A DNA stretch of 64,000 nt, taken from the NCBI GenBank assembly GCA_031769625.1, contig JAUIMM010000115.1:15670501-15734500 (forward strand). The letters are read 5' to 3'. Position 1 is the stretch's first letter. The number at the start of each line of letters is the position of its first letter. The position numbers and the translations under genes are program-made. This DNA is from Taudactylus pleione (taxonomy: Eukaryota; Chordata; Amphibia; Anura; Myobatrachidae). Positions 31,928 through 43,682 of the stretch are shown one piece after another. The notes beneath the pieces are model-generated. The model did not search any database. It had not been told where the DNA came from and was given only the letters and a program-made list of their open reading frames with translations.

Positions 31928-32807
31928 AAATAACTAGTAACTGTGAAGTACAAAGAAAAAAAACCCTACTCACCTGTAACAAAGGGAGGAGAAAAAAAAA
32001 GTGATAGTTATACCTGACAGTCAGTAATAAAAGGCAGTATCAACACAGCAGCTAGCAAAAAGCCATATACAATGGAAGTGTAATTTAATTGCAATGGGCC
32101 CTGAATCAACTACTCAAATCTTGGTAGGATATAGAGCACTATATTCCTGACCCAGGCGAGATGTATACAGGAAGACTGACCCAAAACCTCCTGGATCCAA
32201 ACCGCTTCAGCAGAGCACCAATAGTGGGCTGCGAGTGTCTCATATGCAAGAGGAGGGTAGGAAGAGTGACCCAGACTTGAGAAAATCTTTGATGCGTCTG
32301 GGATGGAGGAGCTGCCGGAGAGCCTACCTCCCCATAGATGCGTCAACAGGCCGGGTATGCTGGCCTCATTGCAGCAGAAGCGCCTGCTGCCAATCCCCGG
32401 CGTCAGACGATAAGGCCCCAGTAGTCTACTGAGGAATCGGATTGCCCCGGGCCCTCACTGCAGTGGCTTCCGGTGAGTCTCCAGTGCCAGAAGAACTACC
32501 GTGTGCAATTCCCCCGTAAGCAAGGAATGGCTTTACCTGACAGCTCCGAGCGTCCAGATGCAGTCCGGGCACCCGCGTCACCGCTAGCAAGCTCTGGCTT
32601 GACCCGCCAAAATCATCAGACAAGTTACTGGTATTGCGGCCCGGCGGAGGTAGACGGAGTCGCAGTGCAGGCATCTTATTACGCTCAGTACTGCTAACTC
32701 TATAACATAGAAATAAAATAATACATAAAATAATACATAAAATTAAAGCTTGGGACTGCCTGAACAGTCCTTCTGTTAAAAAGGTGCGTCTGAATCTTGC
32801 GGCACCG
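31928..32807 (-). other. DIRS C 5' leader
   Basis: Non-coding sequence between the left repeat and the gag relic. Nothing else recognised. Confidence 0.5.
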
Positions 32808-32964
32808 AACTCAAAACTGAATGCCTGTGGCCAGGGGCGGGGTATATGTGAAGGACCTGGGGCATCCTGGGAGCTGAAAGCTTAACTGTTTGGTGCCTGG
32901 ATCACTCCAACCACATTATCCCCATGGTATCCCCTGTGGATTCCTATGGACCCTGAAGAAGAAA
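32808..32964 (-). repeat. DIRS C left inverted terminal repeat
   Basis: The minus-strand start TTTCTTCTTCAGGGTCC marks the element's 5' end. Inverse of the right repeat with scattered differences. Confidence 0.9.
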
Positions 32965-33551
32965 CTTGATTTTCACTCAAGATTGTGCAGTTTTTCAAGA
33001 CTACACGATAATTATCTGAAAATACCAGCTTCCTAGCCCTGATCATGGGGTGAATAACCTTATTAGAGAAATCCTAATTTTTCTTTTCAGTCATGCCTTC
33101 AATAACCATGCCATGAAAATGTCCTGACAGAGAACTGACTCCTGGGATAACAGAAAGAGGGAGCGTGAGCCAAGGACCTGCTGCCATATTTTGTAAATTG
33201 GAGTACCAAAACCATATAGAACAGTCTGGGATCATTGGAACTCTTTTCTTCCTGATTTTCTTGAGAACTTGTGGGAGCATTGGAATTGTTGGGATTACGT
33301 AAACTAGCTGGAATCTCCTTGGTACTACCATGGCATCTATAAAAATGCCAACCGGTCACTAGATTTGCAGCAAAACCTGGGATTCTTCTTGTTGTATCAG
33401 AAAGCCATAAGATCTACTTCCAGCTGACCCCACCGATCCACCAAGCTGCTGAAAACTTTTGGATGCGGGAACCACTCCCCTGGAAAAATGGATTGATGGC
33501 TCAAATAATCTGCTTTCCAATTCTCTTTTTCGGGAATAAATATTTAAGATA

Positions 33552-34009
33552 CAGATGTGTCCTCACACCAAGAAGCCCTTCTCAACGCTTTTGGTCCTGT
33601 AATGCTCAGCTTGCGCTGAGCATCTATTGACTGAAATGTGCATCTTAGTGATGCAACAAATCCGCTTAAAGATGCTGCACTGATTAATTTGATATGCAAC
33701 ATTTGTACATCTGTGTATGAGTCTGAATCTGTATACGAACTGCAAGAATGTAGTGGACACGGCTTTTTTCACACCAAGTTCCGTTGTGCTTCATCTGCGA
33801 ATTTGTACAGATTTATAACAAATTCCTGTGCAGTAGAAGTAGCAGACCAACATCTCTGGTAAAGACTGAGTTGTGTTGAGCTGCCTTCGGTGTGAATAAG
33901 ATGCAAATTTAAAGAAAACATTATGCTACACCACTCAGCACGGCTCACCTCGCACCAGGCGTCTCGCACCGCATGGTGTGTTGAGGCTAGGTGTATGAGG
34001 ACACATCTG
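33552..34009. mobile_element. Small TIR element, CAGATGTGTCCTCA family
   Basis: Ends CAGATGTGTCCTCA and TGAGGACACATCTG are inverted. Internal blocks (TGAGTCTGAATCTGTATACG, TTCCGTTGTGCTTCATCTGC) also occur in the relic at 48950-49550. The target duplication is unclear. Confidence 0.75.
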
Positions 34010-34584
34010 CATTGCTGGTACATAAAGATAGTTTTCGGAATGATTTTCTCATACTCTGAGAACTCTTGGTTTCTACCTGATGATGTATATGTATGGCTGC
34101 TGTGGCACTGTATGATTGGATTTTGATTGGCCTGCCCTGAATTAGTGATTGAGTTTTCCCTCATTGCATTCAAAATTGCCCTCCAATACAGAACATTGAT
34201 CAGTAGATTGGTCAACTCCCTGAACCAAAGTCCCTGGAGATGGAAGTACAGTGTAACTGCTCCCCATCCCAGGAGACTGGAATCCATAGTCACCTTTGTC
34301 TAATTGTGAATTGCCTCTGCATAGGTTTTCCGATCTTGTCCACCACCCAAGAGACTGGTCTCGTCTCTGGTGAAAGAATGCTGAACTGCACTGTGAGCGG
34401 ATGGTTGGACAGACACCAATTCCTGAGTATGTTAATCTGAAATATCCAAAAATGTTTTTGCATATTGAACGGCCTCAAATGAGAATATCCTCTTTATCAT
34501 TAGCCTCAAACACAGACATGCAAAACACTGTGAATCAGCTTCTGAATGTCTCCGATATTTTCTTTGGCAGGAAACTTAACCTAA

Positions 34585-34915
34585 AGGCGGGTATCCACTT
34601 GCCGATTAAAATGAGCGATTGAACGATAACTATATCGTTCAATTGCTCATAAATTGTGCACAAATTGGGCATGAAAATGTCAGAAACGACCAGCGATGTG
34701 CGCTCCCGCTGGTCGTTTCCGACATCAATCATCGCCTGGACATGCTGGTCAATCTGCCGTTAACGACAGATTGACCATGTTCAGAGATGAGGTAGGGTGC
34801 CTACACTGAATGACATATCGTTCAGTGTAGGCACTGCAGGGGAAGAGGAACGACTGTACGATTGCAATGTTATAATCGTACCGTTGTTCCCTTATCTGCT
34901 AGTGGATACGCACCT
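34585..34915. mobile_element. PIF/Harbinger-like TIR element
   Basis: Ends AGGCGGGTATCCACT and AGTGGATACGCACCT are inverted and flanked by TAA on both sides (34582-34584, 34916-34918). Internal pairs such as GAACGATAACTATATCGTTC and CGACCAGCG...CGCTGGTCG form hairpins. Confidence 0.85.
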
Positions 34916-35591
34916 TAAGAATCATCTTTGATTTCTGAAAATTGAGAATCTAGCACCTTTAGAACATCTAATCTTAGAAACTGCCCTGAATTTACTTTGA
35001 AAAGAAGATTGTTCAAATAAGGAATGTTCTTTACCCCTATAGGTCTCTGAGTCCAGCCATGACTGCTATAATCTTTATAAAGATTTGAGGGGCTGCAGCT
35101 AGATCAAAAAGAAAGGTCCCTGAACTGAAAAGGCATTTATTTGACCACGAGTCAAGGAAAGCAATGCTGTCCTTCCCAAATTGGGACATGTAGGTAGTGA
35201 TCCTTGAGGTTTATGAATGGCAAAAATTTGTTTACTTCTATGATCTCATGGATTCCATTTTGAATCAATCAATACACAGCCTTGTGTTAACACTCTAAAG
35301 TTCAACATTGGTCAGTAACTCATGTCTGACTTCTATTCTAAAAACAGATTGGAGTAAAATCCTTAGGTTTCCTGATTCTCTAATACAGAAATAATTATTC
35401 CTGAAGCTAGAAGAGAAACTATTGACCGACCTAAAACCAGACACTTTTCCTTGTCTCTTGGCAATCTTGTGGAAACATATATTCTTGGTGGTGGACTAGA
35501 GAGCCTGAGGATATAACCGCTTTCTATGCTACCTTTTACCCAGTGGTCTGAAGTGGACTTTCTCCACAGATTCCTGAATGACACAATACAG

Positions 35592-36255
35592 CAGGGCTTG
35601 ACAAATTTTTCTAAAATCTTGGAGCCAGGATGAAATTGTAGGAGCCAGATCACCGCCCCCCAAACAAATGACAGGAGTGAGTAAGGAGCACAGCTGTGTG
35701 TGTTATTCAACCTTTATACACACACTATACTAGTCCACAAAATGGTCACAGTTGAATGGATACAGTAAAATGGAGGCTCCCTCACTGCTCTGCACAGCTC
35801 CCCTGCTCCAGTCTACAGTAATAATGGACAACATTTTACATAAAACAATGGTGCCAGAAAGTAAAATAGAACCCCCCTCCCCTCCCCTCAAGGTCACTCC
35901 ACTATCCCTCTGAAGCCGATCCCACGCATAGACCCTACTACCGGAGAGCTCTATGCAGCCGGAGATAGGAGAAAAGGAGGATCAGCGTAGACTGGGACGG
36001 ACAACAGGGATCAGAGCAGGCTAGGATGGAGAGGAGTCGTCGGCGCAGGCTGGGACAGACACAGGCACAGCAGTCACTGCAGGCGACACTCAGCACATGC
36101 ACTCCTGTGCATGATATGAACACCGCAATACTATAGGCACGAATCTCCGCCAGAGCTGTTTAGGATCTGCTTCCTCCCTCACTGCAAAATCTGGTAGCCA
36201 GGCAGCAAAATCTGGTAGCCATGGCAACCTGGCCCCTGGGATTTGTCGAGCCCTG
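35592..36255. mobile_element. hAT-type non-autonomous element with 8-bp duplication
   Basis: Ends CAGGGCTTGACAAAT and ATTTGTCGAGCCCTG are inverted. The exact duplication CAATACAG flanks both sides (35584-35591 and 36256-36263). No transposase. It inserted into DIRS A. Confidence 0.93.
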
Positions 36256-36263
36256 CAATACAG

Positions 36264-37489
36264 ACACCCACATTGAACAAATATTAGACCTCAGTGCTGT
36301 TCTTGTGGCTAATTAAACCGTTGTTCGTATGCTCTTACGCTTACGCCTGAATCCTCCTTTAAGGATGCTCTATCCGGATGGGGAAGAGTGGTGGCCTTGG
36401 ATAAGCTAGCTACTATCATAAGTAACTGCTGTCTGATCGCAATCTCACTATGTGGTAACAGATTCATGGAAGAAAGCCAAAAGGGGATTTAAAATTTATA
36501 ATCCGGATTTAACCATGGTTCTCCAATTAAATTAGATACCTATAAGGATAAAGGAAATAAGACAGATATTTTTCATCAAACTTTTAATTCTTAATATGTC
36601 TTCCAAAAGAAACCTCCTTGTTCTCTATATCTATTAAATCCAAAAAGGCTCTTCTCCAGACCCTGCTGGTTTCTCAGCAACTGGTCATGAATCGTGGACC
36701 TCCTTGTAGGCAGTATTATACTGAGTTTGCAACATAGCATACATACATACATACAATACATAAACACATACAGATATCTGAGCAGAACTATGGAAAATAT
36801 CAGATACTTATCCCAAGACTCCAGCAAAGTGAAGACCTTGAGACAAAATGGTGAGAGGAGCTTTTCAGTAGCCACAAATTAACTATTTCAGCTGTTGAAC
36901 CAATCCATCAGGCTGCTTTTTTCCACACAAAAAAAATCTGTTTACCAGTCAGAAAAACTTAATTGCATAACACTTTTCATTAAGGGGTGGCCTTGGTTAT
37001 ACCCACTCACTACTCTGACCCTTTGTCTATTTGCTGCCGTGAATCCAGCCAAGCCACCCCCCTTTCATAAGGCAGGGTGGACTGGTCCAGTTCCACTTCC
37101 TGCTGCCATCATCTGTAGTGGTCAGCAGCTTATTTCCTGTTTGTTCACCACCATGTTGCATTTTTTTCCTCTCTGGTCAGTGGATCCCAGGAGTGCATCA
37201 CTCCATGCATCTTAGCATAGAAAACTGATCACCTCCAGCCACCATGCATAGGCCATCACTTTCGCTCAGTGTGCCTTTCTAAACAGGCAACACTGTAGCT
37301 CTAGTCACTATGCATGCCCTGCTCTACAGTTAACCAGGGTCCCAGGTAGGTTCAATCCTGCATTATCCTCAGGCGGTTAGAGTTTTTGTTAGAAAAGGGG
37401 AAAGAGAAGAGAAGTAACAAGTGCAGCTTACTCCTCCAGAACTTAATTTTTTTAAGAAAGAGGTCGGAGGGGAGGAGATTTATACCTGA
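36264..37489 (-). pseudogene. DIRS A gag and leader relic
   Basis: This is where gag should lie, given the flanking RT and left repeat. A minus-strand frame with QQGLEKSLFGFNRYREQGGF near 36620 may be a gag tail. A (CATA)n run is at 36738-36758. The assignment rests mainly on position. Confidence 0.4.
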
Positions 37490-37574
37490 AAATTATAATC
37501 AGTTAAGTGCTAGCTCCTATACACTCAATAAACCACATGGTCAGAAGTGTACCCCAGATGGATGAGCGAGAAAT

Positions 37575-37854
37575 ATAAAGAGATTAGGAAAGCTCAGCCA
37601 AGCAAAGGAATAAAAGCATATATATTATTAACACACTAGAACAAAAATATTGTACTGTATAAATTAAAAACTAGCCTAAAGAAGGCATGGGAAGACCCAT
37701 GTCTACATATTATTTAAGCAGATAATGTTGCATATTTCTAATGTAACACACAATTTGAACCTGTGCAGACACAGAAAAGGAACAAAAATCTCTAAGAAGC
37801 TGGAGAAGACCAGTTTGCAGTCAGTCAGAGAGTGCATAAATATTTACGGACTGA
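37575..37854. other. No gene or recognised repeat
   Basis: AT-rich spacer between the left end of DIRS A and the next TIR element. Confidence 0.5.
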
Positions 37855-38453
37855 GGGCCTGATTCAGAGCCGCTCGTAAGCGGCCGCTCGTTCGCTCCGA
37901 GCGATGTTCGCACAACTGCGCATGCATATGGGTTGTAATACGCATGTGCGAACCAGTCATTGCGGTTGGAAATTATGTGCTCGCAAAATAGCGAATGCCT
38001 GCTAATTTGAGTGACAGAATGAGGCGTTTGTGGGTGGTAACAGGGGAAGGTGCTTGAAAACGGGGAGTGGAGATTCGAACGCAGGCGTGCCTAACGGTCA
38101 AAACAGGCGTTTTAAGGGTGTGCATAATTAACAAAGCAGCGTCATTGACCACGTCACTTGGTTGTCTTTTAGCCTGAACTGCTCGCATGATTGCGGTAGT
38201 AAAATGCTACCACAAGCACTGCGAGCAGTTCATACGCCTTTCGATGTACTCGATTAATCTAATAAATAGCAGAGATGACGTAGGATGCGAGCGGCCAGGG
38301 GGCGTTTTTAAAAAAAATAGCGAGCGCAAGTTCGTTTGCTCGTTCAGACATAGAGGCGTCAACTGACCGCAAAGAGCGAGCGCTCTATTTAAATATCCGG
38401 CCCCTTTTTCTGAACGAGCGAGCGCAAATAGCGTCCGGCTCTGAATCAGGCCC
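37855..38453. mobile_element. TIR element, GGGCCTGATTCAG family (599 bp)
   Basis: Ends GGGCCTGATTCAGAGC and CTCTGAATCAGGCCC with TGA on both sides. The interior is rich in GAGCG and CGCTC words with many short hairpins. No coding sequence. Confidence 0.85.
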
Positions 38454-38847
38454 TGAGAATGCTGAACTTCAACAGAAGCTTGCGAGAGAGGATTGCTGCA
38501 AATTTATAAAATGTAATTGTTCTGGAATAGTTTCATAGGAGGTGCACAGAATAAGAAAAATACAGTAATTTGGGAAAAGATCAGGAGACCTGAAAACACT
38601 GTACAGGGTAATTTAGAAAATGCTCCCAGATGAGATAAGTGATGGAAAGTTATTCTGTAACAGAGCTTTAGGATTTTCTTTTACCAAAATCAACTGCCAC
38701 TGTAGGTATTCATGGCATGGCTGTCCTAGCTCATTGCCTAGTGAAATGAAGTTCCAAAATAGTAAAACAAAAAAAAAAGGTAGTACTGACAATGGCTTTA
38801 TAAAACAAAACTTAAGTGAAGGCCTTGGAGACAGAAATCAGAAGATA
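38454..38847. other. No gene recognised
   Basis: AT-rich sequence between two transposable elements. An 80-codon plus frame at 38620 has no recognisable motif. Confidence 0.5.
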
Positions 38848-40491
38848 CAGTCAGGTGCATAAATATTGGGACATTGACAGAATTTTCATATTTTGGCCTC
38901 TATTCACCACCACAATGGCTTTGAAATGAAACAAACAAGATGTGCTTTAACTGCAGACTTTCAGATTTAATTTGAGGGTAATTACATCCAAATCAGGTGA
39001 ACGGTGTAGGAATTACAACGGTTTCTATATGTGCCTCACACTTTTTAAGGGGCCAAAAGTAATGGGACAAACTAAACAATCCTATATCTAGCTTTCACTT
39101 TTTAATACTTTGTTGCAAATCCTTTGCAGGTAATTACAGCCTGAAGTCAGGAATGCATAGACATCACCAGACGCTGGGTTTCATCCCTGGTGATACTCTG
39201 CCAGGCCTCTACTGCAAATGTCTTCAGTCCCTGCTTGTTCTTGGGGCATTTTCCCTTCAGTTTTGTCTTCGTCAAGTGAAATGCATGCTCAGTCGGATTC
39301 AGGTCAGGGGATTGACTTGGCCATTGCATAACATTCCACTTTTTAGCCTTAAAAAACTCTTTGGTTGCTTTTGCAGTATGCTTCGGGTCATTGTCCATCT
39401 GCACTGTGAAGCGCCGCCCAATGAGTTCTGAAGCATTTGACTGAATATGAGCATATAATATTGCCCGAAACACATCAGAATTCATGCTGCTGCTTTTGTC
39501 AGCAGTCACATCATCAATAAATACAAGGGAACCAGTTCCATTGTCAGCCATACATGCCCACACCATGACACTACCACCACCATGCTTCACTGATGAGGTG
39601 GTATGTTTTGGATCATGAGCAGTTCCTTTCCTTCTCCATACTCTTCTCTTCCCATCACTCTGGTACAAGTTGATCTTTGTCTCATCTGTCCATAGGATGT
39701 TGTTCCAGAACTGTAATGGCTTTTTTAGATGTTGTTTGGCAAACTCTAATCTGGTCTTCGTTTTTGAGGCTCACCAATGGTTTACATCTTGTGGTGAACC
39801 CTCTATATTTACTCTTGTGAAGTCTTCTCTTGATTGTTGACTGACACATATACACCTACCTCCTGGAGTGTTTTTGATTATGCCAACTGTTGTGAAGGGG
39901 TCTTTCTTCACCAGGGAAATAATTCTTCTGTCATCCACCACAGTTGTTTTCGTGGTCTTCCGGGTCTTTTGGTGTTGCTGAGCTCTCCGATGCGTTCTTT
40001 CTTTTTAAGAATGTTCCAAACAGTTGATTTGGCCACACCTAATGTTTTTGCTATCTCTCTGATGGGTTTGTTTTGATTTTTCAGCCTAATGATGGCTTGC
40101 TTCACTGATAGTGACATCTCTTTGGATCTCATGTTGAAAGTCGACAGCAACTGATTCCAAATGCAAATGTCACACCTAGAATCAACTCCAGACCTTTTAC
40201 CTGCTTAATTGATAATGAAATAACGAGGGAATAGCCCACACCTGTCCATGAAATAGCTTTTGAGTTGATAGTCCCATTACTTTTGGCCCCTTAAAAAGGG
40301 GGAGGCACATATAAAAAGCGTTGTAATTCCTACACCGTTCACCTGAATTGGATGTAATTACCCTCAAATTAAATCTGAAAGTCTGCAGTTAAAGCACATC
40401 TTGTTTGTTTCATTTCAAAGCCATTGTGGTGGTGAATAGAGGCCAAAATATGAAAATTCTGTCAATGTCCCAATATTTATGCACCTGACTG
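38848..40491 (-). mobile_element. Tc1-like transposon with long (~225 bp) TIRs
   Basis: A 1644-bp element with TA on both sides. The ends CAGTCAGGTGCATAAATATT and its inverse extend as near-identical TIRs over 38848-39073 and 40268-40491. It encloses a transposase in two open blocks. The high TIR similarity suggests it is fairly young. Confidence 0.93.
39147..40150 (-). pseudogene. Tc1-like DD34E transposase, broken mid-gene
   Basis: Cut-and-paste transposase. N-terminal block (40150-39908): SVKQAIIRLKNQNKPIREIA, then KTLGVAKSTVWNIL and the GRPRK hook. C-terminal block (39668-39147): GGGSVMVWACMADNGTGSL, FTVQMDNDPKHTAKATKEFF with the second catalytic Asp, and PDLNPTEHAF with the Glu 34 residues later, as expected for DD34E. 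Between them, about 39669-39907 contains stops and shifts; the first Asp region (LWTDETKINLYQSDGK) is readable across the join. At least one frameshift and several stops, so probably inactive. Confidence 0.9.
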
Positions 40492-40789
40492 TATGACTAC
40501 ACCAAAAACTACTTCAATCTAAAGTTCACAACAGACCAGACAATCACACAATTGACCTCAGAGTTGAGTGTTAATATTGTTTAGCTACTTGTGTAAGGAC
40601 AAATTTAAATAGGTACAGATGCTCGATCTCTAAGGTTGAGTGTCTGGGTAACTTCCACTTTCATTTATTCTTTAATTTAAAAAGGAATATCAATATAATT
40701 AAAAATACATATGGTTAGGCATATGAAAAACAGACTTCAATCAACTTGAAACCATAAAACATAATATATAGGAGTGATGTCTGATTAAA
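40492..40789. other. No gene or recognised repeat
   Basis: AT-rich spacer. Confidence 0.5.
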
Positions 40790-41620
40790 TATCATGGAGG
40801 GCAAATTTGAGACCTCAAGTGAACATCCATTATACCCCAACCAACACCATTAGCAAATAGTACAACCAATATATAATGTATTAGATGAATTATGGGGTAG
40901 CAAACAAGCCCTGACTACCTCACTTTGCAGTACCCATGCCACCTAAACCACTTCAGCAAAAGGTGAGGTTGTTGAAGTAAATTTTTCACACCCTATGGTT
41001 TCTATCTCAAAGTGTCTGTCTCAACATTAGCTCTACTGGGGGCAGTGGTGAATGCAATAATTGGGCTATCACTGCCTTAGTAACAATCAATATATAACTT
41101 GTCACAACATCAGAGTGCAAATGTAACAAAGCATCTGGTTGTACGATTGTTGTACCTGTAATTTATAAGCTGAAAGCAGGGACAGTCCCCGAAACATGTC
41201 TAATCCTAAAATACAGTTTAGAAAGAAAGGAGATTGTGTGCTGCCGATTTGGGCTGAAATAACCTCTGAACCCATTTAATACACACCTTGAGAATGTGTT
41301 TTGCATTTTGACATTGTAAAACAAATTTGAAAAAGTTTCGCCATTCCTTATTAGAAAATGCTAGAGATGTCCCTTTTCAACCCTCAGCTGGACAGGGAGC
41401 TTAGCCTTTTTTTGTTTGTCTGATAATATATATGGTGTACCACAGCATCCTCAATATGGTTTGGTGAAGAGAGTCTAGAAAAAAACAGAAGGTGAATACT
41501 GTATACTCTAGGATGTGTTGTTAAGAAACCTTGCACCCAGTGAGGGAATCATTCTTGGAGAAGTAATAAGATTCCTGAAGAGAAGGTCCTTACCTTACTT
41601 GCTCTCACAATATCAGACAA

Positions 41621-42133
41621 GGGACCTGATTCAGACCCACTCACGAGCGGCTGTCCGCTCGCAAGTGGGTCGATGGTGTGCACTGCGCATGCGCAAGACG
41701 GAGGGAGCTCCGTCATGCGCATGCGCGAGACGCGACGAGCGAAGGACTTTCCTTCGCTCGTTGTGTCTGATCAAAGGGGGCGTGCTGTCGATGTTGATTG
41801 ACAGCACGCCCCCTTTGGTGGGCGTGCCTCCCAGACGGAGGCGTTCCCAAGGGAACGCCTACCGTCAGAAGCCGGCCCCACTGACATCACTAGTGATGTC
41901 AGTTGGAGTGATTTTGGCTCTGATAGAGCCAAAATCACTCTGGGCCTTGCGGCTGAGAAACTCAACCGCAGGCTTCGGCTCGCAGTGGCGACCATCATCC
42001 TGCACGCTCGTATAGGCTGTGGGTGGTGACCCACAGCTATACGAGCGTCCAGGAGGACGCTCCATAATTATGGAGGTGGGCCCTGATTCAGAGCGAGCGC
42101 TCTGATCAGAGCATCCGGCTCTGAATCAGGGCC
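41621..42133. mobile_element. TIR element, GGGCCTGATTCAG family
   Basis: It starts GGGACCTGATTCAGAC and ends CTGAATCAGGGCC. It has strong internal palindromes, for example TGACATCACTAGTGATGTCA and GATTTTGGCTC...GAGCCAAAATC. A solo-like end pair (CCCTGATTCAGAG...CTCTGAATCAGGG) at about 42080-42133 suggests rearrangement. It interrupts the L1 relic. Confidence 0.75.
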
Positions 42134-42457
42134 AAGGTCAGCACCTAAATGTCATTCCAGGTGTAAAGTAGTAAACTGGGAATTCACTTAACCAAACTGT
42201 GAAGTGGGAGATTGAGGGAGAGGAGTAATATTTAATCTGAAAAATCTATCAAATATATCCCAAGCATTTAAAGATGCTAATGTGGCTTTGGAGGCTGTGT
42301 TGACCATAAATCTGCAAAATACTGAAATCCAGAAAAGATATTTGACTGGAGAGTCCTTAGACATGCTTAGTTCAAGAAGGACCCAAAGTTTAGGGATATG
42401 GGCCATGAACCAGTCTATGGCTTTATTGAGTAAATTAGCAATTTGATAACATTCTAT

Positions 42458-42662
42458 GGGCCTTATTTATCAACAAGTTTTATCATTCACAACAAGTGAT
42501 AAAACTCGTTGCATATGATAAATGGTGTTCAAGCCAATCAACTCCGAACTGTCATTTTTAAAACAGATGATAGTTAGGAGTTGATTGGCTGGAACAGCAT
42601 TATTATACGTAACAAATTTTATCACTCGTTGTGAAATATAAAACTCGTTGATAAATAAGGCT
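42458..42662. mobile_element. Small TIR element, GGGCCTTATTTATCAAC family
   Basis: Ends GGGCCTTATTTATCAAC and GTTGATAAATAAGGC are inverted. Internal repeats of TTTTATCACTCGTTG type. It sits inside the L1 relic. Confidence 0.75.
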
Positions 42663-43329
42663 TTTCATTGGGAAACAAAAGCGAACCATCATATTTAGGT
42701 AGCAACTTGGAGCATCTCACTAATTTTCCATATAGAAGTATTCATGACAGACAATTTAAAAAGAAGAGAAAATGACAGCAGTCTCAGAATGGCACAAAAA
42801 CAGGTGTAGTATGGGTAATTTTAATTGGCAACCCAGCCACAAGACCGTGTGAAACATCAAATCCATAGAGAAGGCAACTAATTTATTTAGCACAGGTAGA
42901 CAATCACAATCCAGCAGCTCCTCCACTGTGTCTGGCATTTGGATTCCAAGATAACTCAGACATCCGTTTTGCCAGGCATATTTATAATCTTGTCAGATAG
43001 CCAGCAAAAAGTCTGGGGGAATGTATATTGGTAGGGCTTCAACTTTGGAAGTATTTAATCTATTAAAAGCATTTAAGACCCTGTGTAAAAGCGGACAATG
43101 ATGTCTCGCTCAGGGCTGATAAGGCACAAGAGAAGGTTGTCAGCAAATAAACTCAGTTTATGCTACGTTCACTGAATTAAAGGACCCTTAATACCACTGG
43201 AAACTCTAATCCATTCAGCAAGAGGTTCAATGACCAGTACAAAAACAAATGAGGAAAGAAGGCATCCTTGACAGGTATCAGAGAGAACAATAAAATGCCA
43301 AGATGGAATCTAAAATTCCAAACCTACAC

Positions 43330-43682
43330 AGAACCTCCAACATACTCTCCCTCTAGTGCCTCACCCAACCCTCCCCCCCAGCTTAACCCAAATGTCAACA
43401 TGAGTGTGCTGACATGTGCCATGGTTGAGGCACTAGAGGGGGAGTTAGGGATTTTAGCATAGGAATGAATTACTTACCGGAACGCTGGAGGAGCACAGCT
43501 CTAACCCGGAAGTCACAGTCACATGACCACCGAGACCAGGAAGCTGCCGCAGCCGTCAGTAGCAGGTAAGTCACCACTGGGCCACCAGAATTGATATGTA
43601 GACATACTAACATGTGGACATATAATTACTATCTACATGATGAATGTCGATATGGTCAATTTCGACATATCATACCACACAC
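43330..43682. mobile_element. Non-autonomous element sharing GGAAGTCACAGTCACATGACC
   Basis: GGAAGTCACAGTCACATGAC and ACATGATGAATGTCGATATG also occur in the block at 52440-52768, so they are one family. An internal palindrome (CCCTCTAGTGCCTCACCC against GAGGCACTAGAGGGGGAG) lies at 43349-43445. Confidence 0.6.

Larger units (their letters stand above)
27526..32964 (-). mobile_element. Degenerate DIRS retrotransposon (DIRS C), nested in DIRS A
   Basis: A 5.4-kb element with inverted ends (27526-27716 and 32808-32964) that differ at roughly one base in eight to ten, and an internal complementary region at about 27850-27955 (ACTTTTATTTT joined to CTTCTTCAGGGTCC). Coding order is as in DIRS B, but every frame is broken. 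Older than DIRS B, younger than DIRS A. Confidence 0.92.
32965..35400 (-). pseudogene. DIRS A RT/RNase H/methylase-like relic
   Basis: Minus-strand text from high to low coordinates: INLKDHYLHVPIWEGQHCFP (near 35170), IPYLNNLLF (near 35020, the YLDD box degraded to YLNN), MDSSLLGWGAVT (34290, RNase H), KADYLSHQSIFPGEWFPHP (near 33490), and FQLVYVIPTIPMLPQVLKKI (33300, methylase-like region). A TIR element (33552-34009) sits inside RNase H and another (34585-34915) between RT and RNase H. No intact frame. Confidence 0.8.
20815..37574 (-). mobile_element. Old DIRS retrotransposon (DIRS A), host of DIRS B, C and three smaller elements
   Basis: The right end near 20815-20925 (GAGTCCATCTACAAAACACT, then ACTGACCATAGG, GTGTATTGAG) is the inverse of the left end at about 37490-37574 (CTCAATAAACCACATGGTCA, then GAAGTGTACCCCAGATGGAT). 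An internal complementary-like region (TCTCTCATTCATCAGGGATA) lies near 21100. Recombinase pieces flank the insertions: GFASKYGSFGRIVF (about 21210), a piece at 27201-27525, and one at 32965-33075. RT, RNase H and gag relics follow up to about 37000. Subtracting insertions leaves about 4 kb. Confidence 0.75.
40790..43325 (-). pseudogene. L1-type LINE reverse transcriptase relic
   Basis: Minus-strand fragments in L1 order: DTCQGCLLSSFVFVLVIEPL (near 43270; family pattern G-T-R-Q-G-C-P-L-S), KLSLFADNLLL (near 43160, the F-A-D-D box with the last Asp as Asn), YLGIQMPDTVEELL (42960), WLGCQLKLPILHLF, and C-terminal WDIFDRFFRLNITPLPQSPT (near 42270). Tail pieces continue to about 40790 in broken frames. 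Two TIR elements interrupt it (41621, 42458). KAFDRLNWG near 43700 may be its upstream part beyond another insertion. No 5' end or poly-A is visible. Confidence 0.75.
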
